A stretch of 64,000 bases of DNA from Afipia clevelandensis ATCC 49720 (GTDB taxonomy: Bacteria; Pseudomonadota; Alphaproteobacteria; Rhizobiales; Xanthobacteraceae). The position numbers and the translations under genes were made by a program. The stretch covers positions 124,001-188,000 of the forward strand of contig NZ_KB375281.1 of assembly GCF_000336555.1 (NCBI RefSeq), written 5' to 3'. Each line of letters begins with the position of its first letter. Positions within the stretch are counted from its first letter, which is position 1. The notes beneath the pieces were generated by a model. The model had not been told where the DNA came from, made no database searches, and worked only from the letters and a program-made list of their open reading frames with translations. This document shows positions 51,094-59,897 of the stretch, piece by piece.

Positions 51094-53199
51094 TTAGCTT
51101 TGCGCCAATCCCACGGCCCATAGCGCAAAGGCGTAGACAATTGCGATTTCGTCCAGCCGGTTGAAGCGGCCGGACGCGCCGCCATGGCCCGCACCCATGT
51201 TGGTCCGGAGGATCGCCGGTCCGCCGCCGGTCATCACAGGCCGCAGGCGGGCGATCCATTTGGCCGGCTCCCAATAGGTGACACGCGGATCGGCGATGCC
51301 GCCCATGGCAAGAATGGCGGGGTACTCCTTCGCCGCAACATTGTCATAGGGCGAATAGGACAGGATTGTTTTGAAATCGTCCGCGCTTTCGATCGGGTTG
51401 CCCCATTCGGGCCATTCCGGCGGCGTGAGCGGCAGCGATGCATCCAGCATGGTGTTCAGCACGTCGACGAACGGCACTTCCGCGACGATGCCTGCGAACA
51501 GGTCGCCCGAACGGTTGGCCACAGCGCCCATCAGCATGCCACCGGCGCTGCCGCCATGGCCCACGATCTTCTTTGCGGACGTATATTTCGCTGCGATCAA
51601 TGCACGGCCCGCGGCGGCGAAGTCATCGAAGGTGTTTGTTTTCTTTTCCCGCTTGCCGTCGAGATACCAGCCCCAGCCCTTGTCAGAGCCACCGCGGATA
51701 TGCGCGATGGCATAGACAAAGCCGCGATCCACCAGCGACAGGCGGTTGGCGGAAAAGGACGCGGGCATTGCTGTCCCGTAGGAGCCGTAACCGTAGAGCA
51801 GCAGCGGCGCGCTGCCGTCAAGTTTCAGGTCGCTACGGTACAGGATCGAGATGGGCACCTGAGCGCCGTCATGCGAGGTCGCGATGATCCGGGTGGTGAT
51901 GTAGTCCGCCGGATCGTGGCCCGAGGGAATTTCCTGCCGCTTGCGGAGGGTGCGCACGCGGCTGACCATGTCGTAGTCGTATACTTGTGACGGCGTGGTC
52001 ATCGACGAATAGGAAAAGCGAATATTGGTCGTATCGAACTCGTAGCCGCCGAGCGTGCCGAGCGAATAGGCCGCTTCATCGAAGGCGATGGCGTGTTCCT
52101 GCAGCGTTGCGAGATCGCGGATGACGATGGATGGCAGCGCATTGGCCCGCTCCATCCGCACCAGATGACCGGAATAAAGCTCGATGTCGATGATGTAAGT
52201 GCCGGGCCGGTGCGGGATCAGGTCTCGCCAGTTCTTGCGCGCAGGCGAGGCGAGCGGTGCGGTGACGATCTTGAAGTCGATGGCGTCATCGGCATTGGTC
52301 AGGATGAACAATTGATCGCCGCGGTCCGCGACGGAGTATTGCACGCCTTCCTGGCGTTTGGCGACAAGGCGTGGCTGGGCGTCCGGCGCACTGAGGTCGA
52401 TCAGGTGCTGCTCGGAGGTTTCGTGATCGCCACCCGCGATCACACAGAAGCGGCCGCTGGCGCTTTCATGGATATGGGTGAACCAGCCGGAGTCACCTTC
52501 CTCATAGACCAGCGTGTCTTCCGATTGCGGTGTGCCGAGGATGTGGCGATAGACCTGCATCGGCCGATGGTTGTCGTCGAGCTTCACATAGAAGAACGAT
52601 TTTGAATCTGCCGCCCAGACGATGCCGCCGTCGGTTTCCTCGACACAATCGCTGCTGTCCTTGCCGGTTTCCCAGTCGCGGATGCGGATGGTGAAATACT
52701 CCGAACCGCGAACATCCGCGCTCCAGGCTTCGAGCCTGTGATCGGGAGAATGCCGCGCTTCGCCGAATTTGAAGTATTCGGTCTGTTTCGCCAGTTCGTC
52801 GCCGTCGATGATAAAGCGTGCCTCGCCGGATGAGTTATCAAGATCTTGGCGCGGCAGTCGTCCGATCTGCTCGTGCTGTCCGCCCTCGTTATACTTGTGG
52901 AAGTAGGCGAAAGGTCCGTCCGGCGACGGGACGCTGGAATCGTCTTCCTTGATGCGGCCGCGCATTTCGGCGACCAGCGTCTTCTGCAACGGTTCGGTGT
53001 GACCCAGCACGGTGTCGGCGTAGGCGTTTTCCGCCTCGAGATAGGCGCGGATATCCGGCTTGAGCACCGACGGGTCGCGCAGCACCTCCTGCCAGTTTTC
53101 ATCCTTCAGCCAAGCATAGTCGTCGGTCACGGTGATGCCGTGATGGGTGAAGCTATGAGGACGGCGCGGTGCGATCGGAGGGGTGGAGGTTTTTGTCAT
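51094..53199 (-). CDS. ptrB: oligopeptidase B (S9 prolyl oligopeptidase family)
   Basis: Cytoplasmic serine peptidase of 701 residues that cuts short peptides after basic residues. The N-terminal beta-propeller has HHGITVTDDYAWLKDENWQ and the C-terminal alpha/beta domain YGSYGTAMPASFSANRLSL, AHIRGGSDKGWGWY. The nucleophile is in GHGGSAGGMLMGAV, the Asp in GIADPRVTYWEPAKW and the His in NMGAGHGGASGRF. ATG 53199 preferred over an upstream TTG at 53217. Monocistronic in appearance. Confidence 0.94.
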   Translation of the reverse strand: MTKTSTPPIAPRRPHSFTHHGITVTDDYAWLKDENWQEVLRDPSVLKPDIRAYLEAENAYADTVLGHTEPLQKTLVAEMRGRIKEDDSSVPSPDGPFAYFHKYNEGGQHEQIGRLPRQDLDNSSGEARFIIDGDELAKQTEYFKFGEARHSPDHRLEAWSADVRGSEYFTIRIRDWETGKDSSDCVEETDGGIVWAADSKSFFYVKLDDNHRPMQVYRHILGTPQSEDTLVYEEGDSGWFTHIHESASGRFCVIAGGDHETSEQHLIDLSAPDAQPRLVAKRQEGVQYSVADRGDQLFILTNADDAIDFKIVTAPLASPARKNWRDLIPHRPGTYIIDIELYSGHLVRMERANALPSIVIRDLATLQEHAIAFDEAAYSLGTLGGYEFDTTNIRFSYSSMTTPSQVYDYDMVSRVRTLRKRQEIPSGHDPADYITTRIIATSHDGAQVPISILYRSDLKLDGSAPLLLYGYGSYGTAMPASFSANRLSLVDRGFVYAIAHIRGGSDKGWGWYLDGKREKKTNTFDDFAAAGRALIAAKYTSAKKIVGHGGSAGGMLMGAVANRSGDLFAGIVAEVPFVDVLNTMLDASLPLTPPEWPEWGNPIESADDFKTILSYSPYDNVAAKEYPAILAMGGIADPRVTYWEPAKWIARLRPVMTGGGPAILRTNMGAGHGGASGRFNRLDEIAIVYAFALWAVGLAQS

Positions 53200-53240
53200 G
53201 CGGAACGGAGCTTTCAATCAACGAAAATGAACTTCAAGGT

Positions 53241-53346
53241 CGTCCCCGGGAAAGCGGGGACCCATGCTCCCTGTCGTCTCATATTTCTGAGACATGTAGT
53301 TGTGTATTATGGAGAGGCTAGGGGTGATGGGTCCCGGCGGGACGAC
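53241..53346. repeat. dispersed repeat, GTCCCCG / CGGGGACCCA family
   Basis: CGTCCCCGGGAAAGCGGGGA with CCCA at one end and TGGGTCCCGGCGGGACGAC at the other form nested inverted arms. It occupies the space between the oligopeptidase start and the hydrolase stop. Confidence 0.6.
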
Positions 53347-53350
53347 AGTC

Positions 53351-54619
53351 TTAGTTTTCAGACTTCGCCTCAGACGAAACCCCAGCCAGCGCCAGCACCG
53401 CATGCAACAGGACGTTCGCGCCGGCGGCGCAGTCCGTCTGCGTCGCATCCTCCAGTTCGTTATGGCTGACGCCGTCCTTGCAGGGCACGAAGATCATCGC
53501 CGCTGGAATCACAGTTGCGAGATTGCAGGCATCGTGGCCCGCGCCGGAGGTGATGCGGCGATAGCTGTAGCCCATATCCTTCGCCGCGGCTTCGACCGCA
53601 TCGACCAGCGCGGCATTGAACACCGTCGGTTCCTTGCGCCAGATTTGCTTGAGGTCGATGCTCACCTTGCGGCGGGTTGCAATCTCCGCGACAGCGGACT
53701 GGATCGCCGAATGAAGGCTGTCGAGAGTTTTTGATTCCGAACTGCGGACGTCCACGGTGAAATTGAGATCGCCGGGGATGACGTTGCGCGAGGGATTGTC
53801 GATCCTGATTTCGCCGATGGTGCCGACGGCATTTGGCCCATGATCGCGTGCGATCCGTTCCACGGCGAGGACAACCTCGGAGAACGCTGCGAGCGCATCC
53901 TTGCGCAGCGGCATCGGCGTGGTGCCGGCATGGCTGGCGAAACCGGCAATCGTGCCGTCATACCACATGATGCCCTGACCGCGATCCACGACCCCGATGG
54001 TCTTGTTCTCGGCCTCGAGCAACGGTCCCTGTTCGATATGCAGTTCGACGAAGGCGCTGAATTTCTGCTTGCCGACCGGATCGGCGCCGCGATAGCCGAT
54101 GGTATCGAGCGCTTCGGCAACGGTGATGCCGTCGGCATCCTTGCGGCCGAGAATATCCTCGGTCGTGTAGTCGCCAGCATAGGCGGCGGAGGCCATCATC
54201 GCCGGTGCGTAGCGCGAGCCTTCCTCGTTGGTCCAGTTGCAGACGCAGATCGGAATATCGGTTTCGATCCCGGCGGCGTTCAGCGTGCGGACCACTTCGA
54301 GCGCCGCCAATGTGCCGAGGATGCCGTCGTATTTTCCGCCGGTGGGCTGGGTATCGAGATGCGAGCCAATGCCGATGGGCGGCTTCGACATGTCGCGGCC
54401 GGGGCGGATCGCGAACATGGTGCCAAGTGCATCGACGCTGACGTCGCATCCGGCGGCTTCGCAGGCTTTGCGGAACCAGTCGCGCACCTGCTTGTCCTCC
54501 GGACCGAGGGTCAGCCGCTTGACGCCGCCCTTCGGCGTTCCGCCGAATTTCGCAGTCTCATGAATGTCGCCCCAGAGACGGGCGGAATCGATCTGGAGAT
54601 TGGATTTCGCTGTTGTCAT
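53351..54619 (-). CDS. M20-family N-carbamoyl-amino-acid hydrolase / allantoate amidohydrolase-like
   Basis: Zinc-dependent amidohydrolase of 422 residues. It has GSHLDTQPTGGKYDGILG (metal His/Asp), CNWTNEEGSRYAPAMMASAA (metal/catalytic Glu), the dimer-domain FVELHIEQGP and GFASHAGTTPMPLRKDA, and ITSGAGHDACNLA near the C terminus. It belongs with beta-ureidopropionases, L-carbamoylases and allantoate hydrolases, all of which split an N-carbamoyl group. No other pyrimidine or purine catabolic gene is next to it. ATG 54619 used. Confidence 0.92.
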   Translation of the reverse strand: MTTAKSNLQIDSARLWGDIHETAKFGGTPKGGVKRLTLGPEDKQVRDWFRKACEAAGCDVSVDALGTMFAIRPGRDMSKPPIGIGSHLDTQPTGGKYDGILGTLAALEVVRTLNAAGIETDIPICVCNWTNEEGSRYAPAMMASAAYAGDYTTEDILGRKDADGITVAEALDTIGYRGADPVGKQKFSAFVELHIEQGPLLEAENKTIGVVDRGQGIMWYDGTIAGFASHAGTTPMPLRKDALAAFSEVVLAVERIARDHGPNAVGTIGEIRIDNPSRNVIPGDLNFTVDVRSSESKTLDSLHSAIQSAVAEIATRRKVSIDLKQIWRKEPTVFNAALVDAVEAAAKDMGYSYRRITSGAGHDACNLATVIPAAMIFVPCKDGVSHNELEDATQTDCAAGANVLLHAVLALAGVSSEAKSEN

Positions 54620-54670
54620 GATCGGTCGATACCGCAAATCGAGGCGAAGCGCATCAGTCCGAATGGAGGG

Positions 54671-55126
54671 TCAGGTGTGCCGGTGGGAATGCTTTTTGCG
54701 CGCGGCGGAGGGCTTTGCGCCCGGATCGGTAGGGATCATTACCACGCGGCCATAGCGCACGCCACGCTCGGCGATGACGTGCTCCGCCAAATGCTGCACC
54801 TCGGACGTTTTGCCCTTCAACGCCGTGATTTCCATGCAGTTGTCGTTGTCCAGATGCACATGGAGCGTGGCCAGCGACAGGTCGTGGTGATGGTGGAAGT
54901 TGTTGACCAGGCGGCTGGAGAGATCGCGTGCCGCATGGTCGTAGACATAGACCAGCGCCGCGACACAGTCGCCGCCGGCCTGTCCGGCATCCTGTGCCGC
55001 CTGTTGCATCCCGGCGCGGGCGAAGTCGCGGATGGCCTCCGACCGGTTCTGGTAGCCGTGCTGCGCAATCATGCGATCCAGCTCAACCATGAGGTCGTCG
55101 TCGAGGGTGATGGTCACGCGCTGCAT
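54671..55126 (-). CDS. nikR: nickel-responsive regulator NikR
   Basis: Ribbon-helix-helix repressor of 151 residues. RVTITLDDDLMVELDRMI and NRSEAIRDFARAG form the RHH; the ACT-like domain has the nickel ligands in VNNFHHHHDLS, LHVHLDNDNC and ME. It ends in an extra basic, His-containing tail (SAARKKHSHRHT). No nickel transporter or hydrogenase gene is in the window and no clear NikR box is seen upstream, so its target is elsewhere. Divergent from tctC. Confidence 0.94.
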   Translation of the reverse strand: MQRVTITLDDDLMVELDRMIAQHGYQNRSEAIRDFARAGMQQAAQDAGQAGGDCVAALVYVYDHAARDLSSRLVNNFHHHHDLSLATLHVHLDNDNCMEITALKGKTSEVQHLAEHVIAERGVRYGRVVMIPTDPGAKPSAARKKHSHRHT

Positions 55127-55462
55127 TCAAGATGCTCCGTCCGGCCAGTGCCGCATGCTGATAGTTCCGCGAACCATAGCCGATCCGGAGCCGCACCGGT
55201 GTTATTTGATGGCTCCAAAAAAGAGGCTGGCCGATTGAGCGCGCCGCCGGCAGCCTGTGCAAGGCCGCCGTGTTTCGCCAAGCGAACCTGGACTTGCAAC
55301 AAACACAGAACTTCGGGACCTAATGACGCAGTTGCGCGGAATGCGCTGCAATAACTGCGGCTTGCATGCGTCTCATTGCTTTTCTTTCGTTTCGATTTCG
55401 GGGATCATTGCCGCCGAAACACAAGGCTCGGACACACGAGCCGCCAAGGGGAGAGAAGCTCA
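55127..55462. other. nikR-tctC divergent intergenic region
   Basis: No convincing ORF. Near its right end GGCTCG (55425-55430) and CGAGCC (55437-55442) form a small hairpin in the tctC leader, close to the Shine-Dalgarno AAGGGGAGAG. No recognisable NikR palindrome. Confidence 0.4.
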
Positions 55463-56437
55463 ATGACATATCGAATCTTACGGAAGGCAGTATTGGCTGT
55501 TGCAGCGCTCGCGGCGCTGTCGGGTGTTGCGCTGGCGCAGGACTATCCCACCAAACCGATCACGCTGATCGTGCCGTGGCCGGCAGGCGGCTCCACCGAT
55601 ATCTCGATGCGGGCGATCGCGGAAAGCGCATCGAAGGTGCTCGGCCAGCCCGTCGTGGTGGACAACAAGGCCGGTGGCGGCGGCACCGTCGGCCCCGCGA
55701 CAATGGCGGCAACCGCCAAGCCCGATGGTTACACCATCTCGCAAATTCCGATCACTGTGTTCCGTCTTCCGCTGATGCAGGATGTGTCGTGGAATGCGGA
55801 GAAGGATTTCACCTATATCGTGCATCTCACCGGTTACACCTTCGGCGTCACCACGAATGCGGAATCGCAATTCAAGACCTGGAAGGATGTGGTCGATTTC
55901 GCCAAGGCTAACCCGGGCAAGGTGACCTATGCGACACCGGGTGCGGGCACCTCGCTGCATATCGGCATGGAGCAGATCGCAGGGAAGGCCGGAATCAAGC
56001 TGACGCAGGTGCCGTTCAAGGGCGGCGCGGAAACCAATGCCGCTGTGCTTGGCAAGCACACCATGCTGCAGGCGGACTCCACCGGCTGGCGTCCGCTGGT
56101 CGATGCCGGCAAGCTGCGCCTTTTGATGGTGTGGACCTCGAAGCGCTCGCCGAACTTCCCCGATGCGCCGACGCTCAAGGAACTCGGCTACGACATGGTC
56201 TACGATTCGCCGTTCGGCGTCGCCGGTCCGAAGGGCATGGACCCGAAGATCGTCGCCAAGCTCCACGACGCCTTCAAGAAGGCAATCGAAGACCCCGCCG
56301 TGATCGCAACATTGGCGAAGTTCGACATGGTGGCGAATTACAAGAACACCGAGGACTACAAAAAGTTCGTCGGTGAGGTCATCGCGTCCGAACGCAAGGT
56401 GATTGATACGCTCGGTCTCGCCAAGAAGACGAACTAA
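55463..56437 (+). CDS. tctC: tripartite tricarboxylate transporter substrate-binding protein (Bug/TctC)
   Basis: Periplasmic Bug-family protein of 324 residues. Signal peptide ends near GVALAQD, followed by YPTKPITLIVPWPAGGSTD, the family's N-terminal motif, VVDNKAGGGGTVG, ATPGAGTSLHIGMEQ and AGPKGMDPKIV. AAGGGGAGAGAAGCTCA precedes the ATG. First gene of tctC-tctB-tctA. The ligand is a carboxylate but unidentified. A hairpin sits between its stop and tctB. Confidence 0.93.
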   Translation: MTYRILRKAVLAVAALAALSGVALAQDYPTKPITLIVPWPAGGSTDISMRAIAESASKVLGQPVVVDNKAGGGGTVGPATMAATAKPDGYTISQIPITVFRLPLMQDVSWNAEKDFTYIVHLTGYTFGVTTNAESQFKTWKDVVDFAKANPGKVTYATPGAGTSLHIGMEQIAGKAGIKLTQVPFKGGAETNAAVLGKHTMLQADSTGWRPLVDAGKLRLLMVWTSKRSPNFPDAPTLKELGYDMVYDSPFGVAGPKGMDPKIVAKLHDAFKKAIEDPAVIATLAKFDMVANYKNTEDYKKFVGEVIASERKVIDTLGLAKKTN

Positions 56438-56456
56438 CGGTTCGCACGAATCGTGC

Positions 56457-56481
56457 AGGGCTCGCGTATGCCGCGAGCCCT
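56457..56481 (+). promoter_or_regulatory. intra-operon hairpin after tctC
   Basis: Perfect arms AGGGCTCGCG (56457-56466) and CGCGAGCCCT (56472-56481) with loop TATGC. No T run follows, so it is not a full terminator; it probably stabilises the tctC mRNA end, giving more binding protein than membrane subunits. Confidence 0.65.
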
Positions 56482-56506
56482 GACTTGACGCTTGGGGAGC
56501 GGGGTC

Positions 56507-56992
56507 ATGGCTGAGGCGCAGCGTGCGAAAATCAGGCTGAACAATTCCGAACTGTGGGGCGGCGTTGTCGGCCTTGCCCTCGGCATTTTCGTGGTCTGGT
56601 CGGGCTACAGGCTCAAAATCGGCGGCATTCACGATCCGGGGTCCGGCTTCGTGGTGTTTTACGCCGGCATTCTGATGTGCCTGTTTGCGCTGTCGATCAC
56701 TGTCGGAGCGGCGATGGAGGGCGGCCCGACCATCGGATCGCTCTGGAAAGGCACGCGCTGGACCAAGCCGCTGATCGTGACCGGATGTCTCGCCGCTTTC
56801 GCGTTCCTGCTTCAGCCGCTGGGCTTTCTTCTGTCGGTCATCCCGCTGTTGCTGCTGCTTCTGCGGGTCATTGACCCGGTGCGGTGGAGTCTCGCGATTC
56901 CACTCGCCGTGCTCGCGCCGCTCGGTGTGTGGTGGGTCCTCAAGCATGGACTGCTGATCCAGTTGCCGTCAGGCATGTTTGGCATCGGCTGA
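56507..56992 (+). CDS. tctB: tripartite tricarboxylate transporter small membrane subunit TctB
   Basis: Membrane protein of 161 residues with four hydrophobic segments, e.g. VVGLALGIFVVWSGY, FVVFYAGILMCLFALSITVG and FLLSVIPLLLLLLRV. The ATG at 56507 follows GGAGCGGGG. Poorly conserved family; the assignment rests on size, topology and place between tctC and tctA. Confidence 0.9.
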   Translation: MAEAQRAKIRLNNSELWGGVVGLALGIFVVWSGYRLKIGGIHDPGSGFVVFYAGILMCLFALSITVGAAMEGGPTIGSLWKGTRWTKPLIVTGCLAAFAFLLQPLGFLLSVIPLLLLLLRVIDPVRWSLAIPLAVLAPLGVWWVLKHGLLIQLPSGMFGIG

Positions 56993-57004
56993 GGAGAGCG
57001 CGCC

Positions 57005-58513
57005 ATGGATGTTATCGCCAATGTCATGCACGGCCTCGGTGTCGCGCTCCAGCCTGTGAACCTGCTGTATTGCTTCATCGGCGTCTTCATCGGAACGCTC
57101 GTCGGAGTTTTGCCTGGCATCGGCCCGATTTCGGCGATGTCGCTGCTGTTGCCGGTGACGCTCTCCGGCACGCCGGAGTCCGGCATCATCATGATGGCGG
57201 GCATCTACTACGGCTCGATGTATGGCGGCTCGACCACCTCGATCCTTGTCAACATTCCGGGTGAAGCGGCGTCTGTGGTGACTTGCATCGACGGACATCA
57301 GATGGCGAAGCAGGGCAAGGCAGGGCCCGCGCTCGGCATCTCGGCACTTGGCTCTTTCATCGCAGGCACGTTCGCGCTGATCGCGCTGATGTTCATCGCG
57401 CCATCGCTCGCGAGTGTCGCGGTCGCGTTCGGGCCAGCCGAGTATTTCAGCCTGATGGTGCTGGGCCTCGTGGTGCTGACGTTTCTTACCCAAGGCTCGA
57501 TGGCCAAGGCGCTGCTGATGGCCTGCATCGGCGTGGTGCTTGGGCTGATCGGCCTCGACAGCATCACGGCGCAGCCGCGATTGACCTTCGGCCGCCTCGA
57601 ACTGATCGACGGCATCGGCCTCGTGCCGGTGGTGATGGGGCTGTTTGGCGTGGCGGAGGTCCTGATCAATATCGAGCAGGTCATCAAGCGCGATGTGATT
57701 GAAACCAAGATCACGCAGCTTTTGCCCAACAAGGAGGAATGGAAAGCCAGCGCAGGACCCGTCGGACGCGGCACTGTGCTCGGATTTTTCCTCGGCATTC
57801 TGCCGGGCGGCGGCGCGGTGGTCGCGTCTTTCGCGTCCTACGCGCTGGAGAAGCGGCTGTCGAAGACACCGGAGCGTTTCGGCAAGGGCGCGATCGAAGG
57901 CGTCGCCGGACCGGAAGCGGCCAACAATGCCGCTGCGGGTGGCGCATTCATTCCGCTGATGACGCTCGGCATTCCGCCCAATGTGGTGATGGCGCTTCTG
58001 CTCGGCGCGTTCGTGATCCACGGCCTGCAGCCGGGACCGTTGATGATCACGCAGAATCCCGGCCTGTTCTGGGGCATCATCGCCAGCATGTATATCGGCA
58101 ACCTCATGTTGCTGGTGCTGAACCTGCCGCTGATCGGCATGTGGGTGCAGTTGCTGAAGTTGCCCTACAACGTCCTCTTTCCGCTGATCCTGCTGTTCAC
58201 GATCGTCGGTGTCTATTGCAGCAGCAACAACGTCTTCGACGTCTATGTGATGATCGGATTTGGAATCATCGGCTATATGATGCGCAAGTTCGGGTATGAG
58301 CCGGCACCGCTGGTGCTGGCCTTTGTGCTGGGGCCGTTGCTGGAGAACAACCTGCGCAAGTCGCTGATCCTGTCGCAGGGCGACCTGATGACATTCGTCG
58401 AGCGTCCGATCTCGGCTGTCTGCCTGATCGCCGCCGCGATCCTGCTGATCGGGCCGCTGCTGCCGTCGCTGCGCAGGAAGCGCGAGCTGGTCGCACTGGA
58501 CGAGGGAGCCTGA
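57005..58513 (+). CDS. tctA: tripartite tricarboxylate transporter large membrane subunit TctA
   Basis: Permease of 502 residues. FIGVFIGTLVGVLPGIGPIS, YYGSMYGGSTTSILVNIPGE, GFFLGILPGGGAVVASFASY and EGVAGPEAANNAAAGGAFIP are the conserved duplicated TctA motifs. GGAGAGCGCGCC precedes the ATG. Sodium- or proton-driven carboxylate symport with TctB and TctC. Confidence 0.95.
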   Translation: MDVIANVMHGLGVALQPVNLLYCFIGVFIGTLVGVLPGIGPISAMSLLLPVTLSGTPESGIIMMAGIYYGSMYGGSTTSILVNIPGEAASVVTCIDGHQMAKQGKAGPALGISALGSFIAGTFALIALMFIAPSLASVAVAFGPAEYFSLMVLGLVVLTFLTQGSMAKALLMACIGVVLGLIGLDSITAQPRLTFGRLELIDGIGLVPVVMGLFGVAEVLINIEQVIKRDVIETKITQLLPNKEEWKASAGPVGRGTVLGFFLGILPGGGAVVASFASYALEKRLSKTPERFGKGAIEGVAGPEAANNAAAGGAFIPLMTLGIPPNVVMALLLGAFVIHGLQPGPLMITQNPGLFWGIIASMYIGNLMLLVLNLPLIGMWVQLLKLPYNVLFPLILLFTIVGVYCSSNNVFDVYVMIGFGIIGYMMRKFGYEPAPLVLAFVLGPLLENNLRKSLILSQGDLMTFVERPISAVCLIAAAILLIGPLLPSLRRKRELVALDEGA

Positions 58514-58591
58514 TCCGGGAACTTTTGAGGCCCTTGCGCGTCATCATGGGTCGGGCACGGGGGTGCTTGCCAGTCATGATTGAAGCTCACC

Positions 58592-59839
58592 ATGTTCGAT
58601 CCGGAAACAGTTCGGCAAGGCGACCTGCGCGGAGGCACGCCGCCATGGCGCCAGAGATCCGTGCAGCCAGCCCGTCAGGCCGTCGACCGGGATTTCCGCA
58701 GTGACGTTCTGATCGTCGGCGCGGGAGTGACGGGCGCGCTCACCGCGGAGCATCTTGCCTCGCAGGGGCTTGAGGTCTGCGTCGTCGACCGGCAGCGGCC
58801 GGGGCTCGGCAGCACAGCCGCGAGCACCGCGATGCTGATGTGGGAGCTGGACCGCTCCCTGAGCGATCTCACGATTATGTATGGGTTCGAGCGCGCCGCG
58901 AACATCTACCGCCGCAGTTTCTCGGCGGTCAGCGGCCTGACCGAACTGGTGAATTCCCGTCGTCTGTCCTGCGGTCTGCGGCACAGGCGTTCGCTCTATC
59001 TGGCGGCGGGAAAAATCAGCGCGCGCGAACTGAAAGCCGAGCATGACCTGCGCATGCGTGCCGGATTGCCCGGCGACTATCTGGATCATCTCACGCTGCT
59101 TGAAGAGTTCGGCCTCTATCGGGAGGCGTCCATTCATTCCATCGGCTCCGCTGATGCCGATCCGTTGCTGCTGTGTCAGGCGCTGCTTGACGCCGCCGCA
59201 CATCATGGCGCGGTGATTTACGACGCTAGTGCGGAAAATTATGACAGCAGCGGGCAGGCGGCTGTCGTCGAACTCGACAACGGTCATGTGATCGAGGCGA
59301 AACACGTCGTTCTCGCCACCGGCTACGTCATGCCGGACTTCGTCACCTCCAGCCTTCACAGAATTTCATCGAGCTTCGCCATTGCAACGCCGCCGCAGTC
59401 GCAAGGCGATCTGTGGCGCGACGGCGCGCTGATCTGGGAGGCTTCGGAGAACTACAGCTACGCGCGCACGACGCCGGACAACAGGATCATCATGGGTGGC
59501 GAGGACGACGATCGCGCCATCGAACCGGAGGAGCGCGACCACGCGATGCCTGCGAAAGCGGATGCGCTGCTGCATCGGCTGAACGGATTGTGGTCCCATG
59601 CCGAACCGGTCGCAGAATTCGTATGGTCCGGCACCTTTGGCACGACAACCGACGGCCTGCCGCTGATCGGGCCTGTGCCTGGCCATCCCCGCATTCACGC
59701 GGCCTATGGCTATGGCGGCAACGGGATCACCTACGGCTATCTTGCCTCGCGCATCATCGGAGCGTCCATTGCGGGCAGCCGCCAGCCCTGGTTCGACGAT
59801 TTCGCCATCGACCGCGACGCGCCGAAAGCGGCGGCCTAG
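58592..59839 (+). CDS. FAD-dependent oxidoreductase, DAO (D-amino-acid oxidase/glycine oxidase) type
   Basis: Flavoprotein of 415 residues. FRSDVLIVGAGVTGALTAEH is the FAD-binding motif, followed by DRQRPGLGSTAASTAML and at the end FGTTTDGLPLIGPVPGHP and YGYGGNGITYGYLAS, typical of the DAO/GabB-like group. ATG 58592 is preferred over TTG 58580. It follows tctA by 78 bases on the same strand, so it may oxidise the transported compound, but the substrate is unknown. Ends before a bidirectional terminator. Confidence 0.87.
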   Translation: MFDPETVRQGDLRGGTPPWRQRSVQPARQAVDRDFRSDVLIVGAGVTGALTAEHLASQGLEVCVVDRQRPGLGSTAASTAMLMWELDRSLSDLTIMYGFERAANIYRRSFSAVSGLTELVNSRRLSCGLRHRRSLYLAAGKISARELKAEHDLRMRAGLPGDYLDHLTLLEEFGLYREASIHSIGSADADPLLLCQALLDAAAHHGAVIYDASAENYDSSGQAAVVELDNGHVIEAKHVVLATGYVMPDFVTSSLHRISSSFAIATPPQSQGDLWRDGALIWEASENYSYARTTPDNRIIMGGEDDDRAIEPEERDHAMPAKADALLHRLNGLWSHAEPVAEFVWSGTFGTTTDGLPLIGPVPGHPRIHAAYGYGGNGITYGYLASRIIGASIAGSRQPWFDDFAIDRDAPKAAA

Positions 59840-59847
59840 GCCGACGA

Positions 59848-59878
59848 AAAACCCCGGCGCATCGGCCGGGGTTTTGTT
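59848..59878. terminator. bidirectional Rho-independent terminator
   Basis: Arms AAAACCCCGGC (59848-59858) and GCCGGGGTTTT (59865-59875), loop GCATCG, T run on one strand and A run on the other. It serves the convergent DAO-type and TAXI-type genes. Confidence 0.92.
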
Positions 59879-59897
59879 GCTGTCCTGCGAGGGCGAG

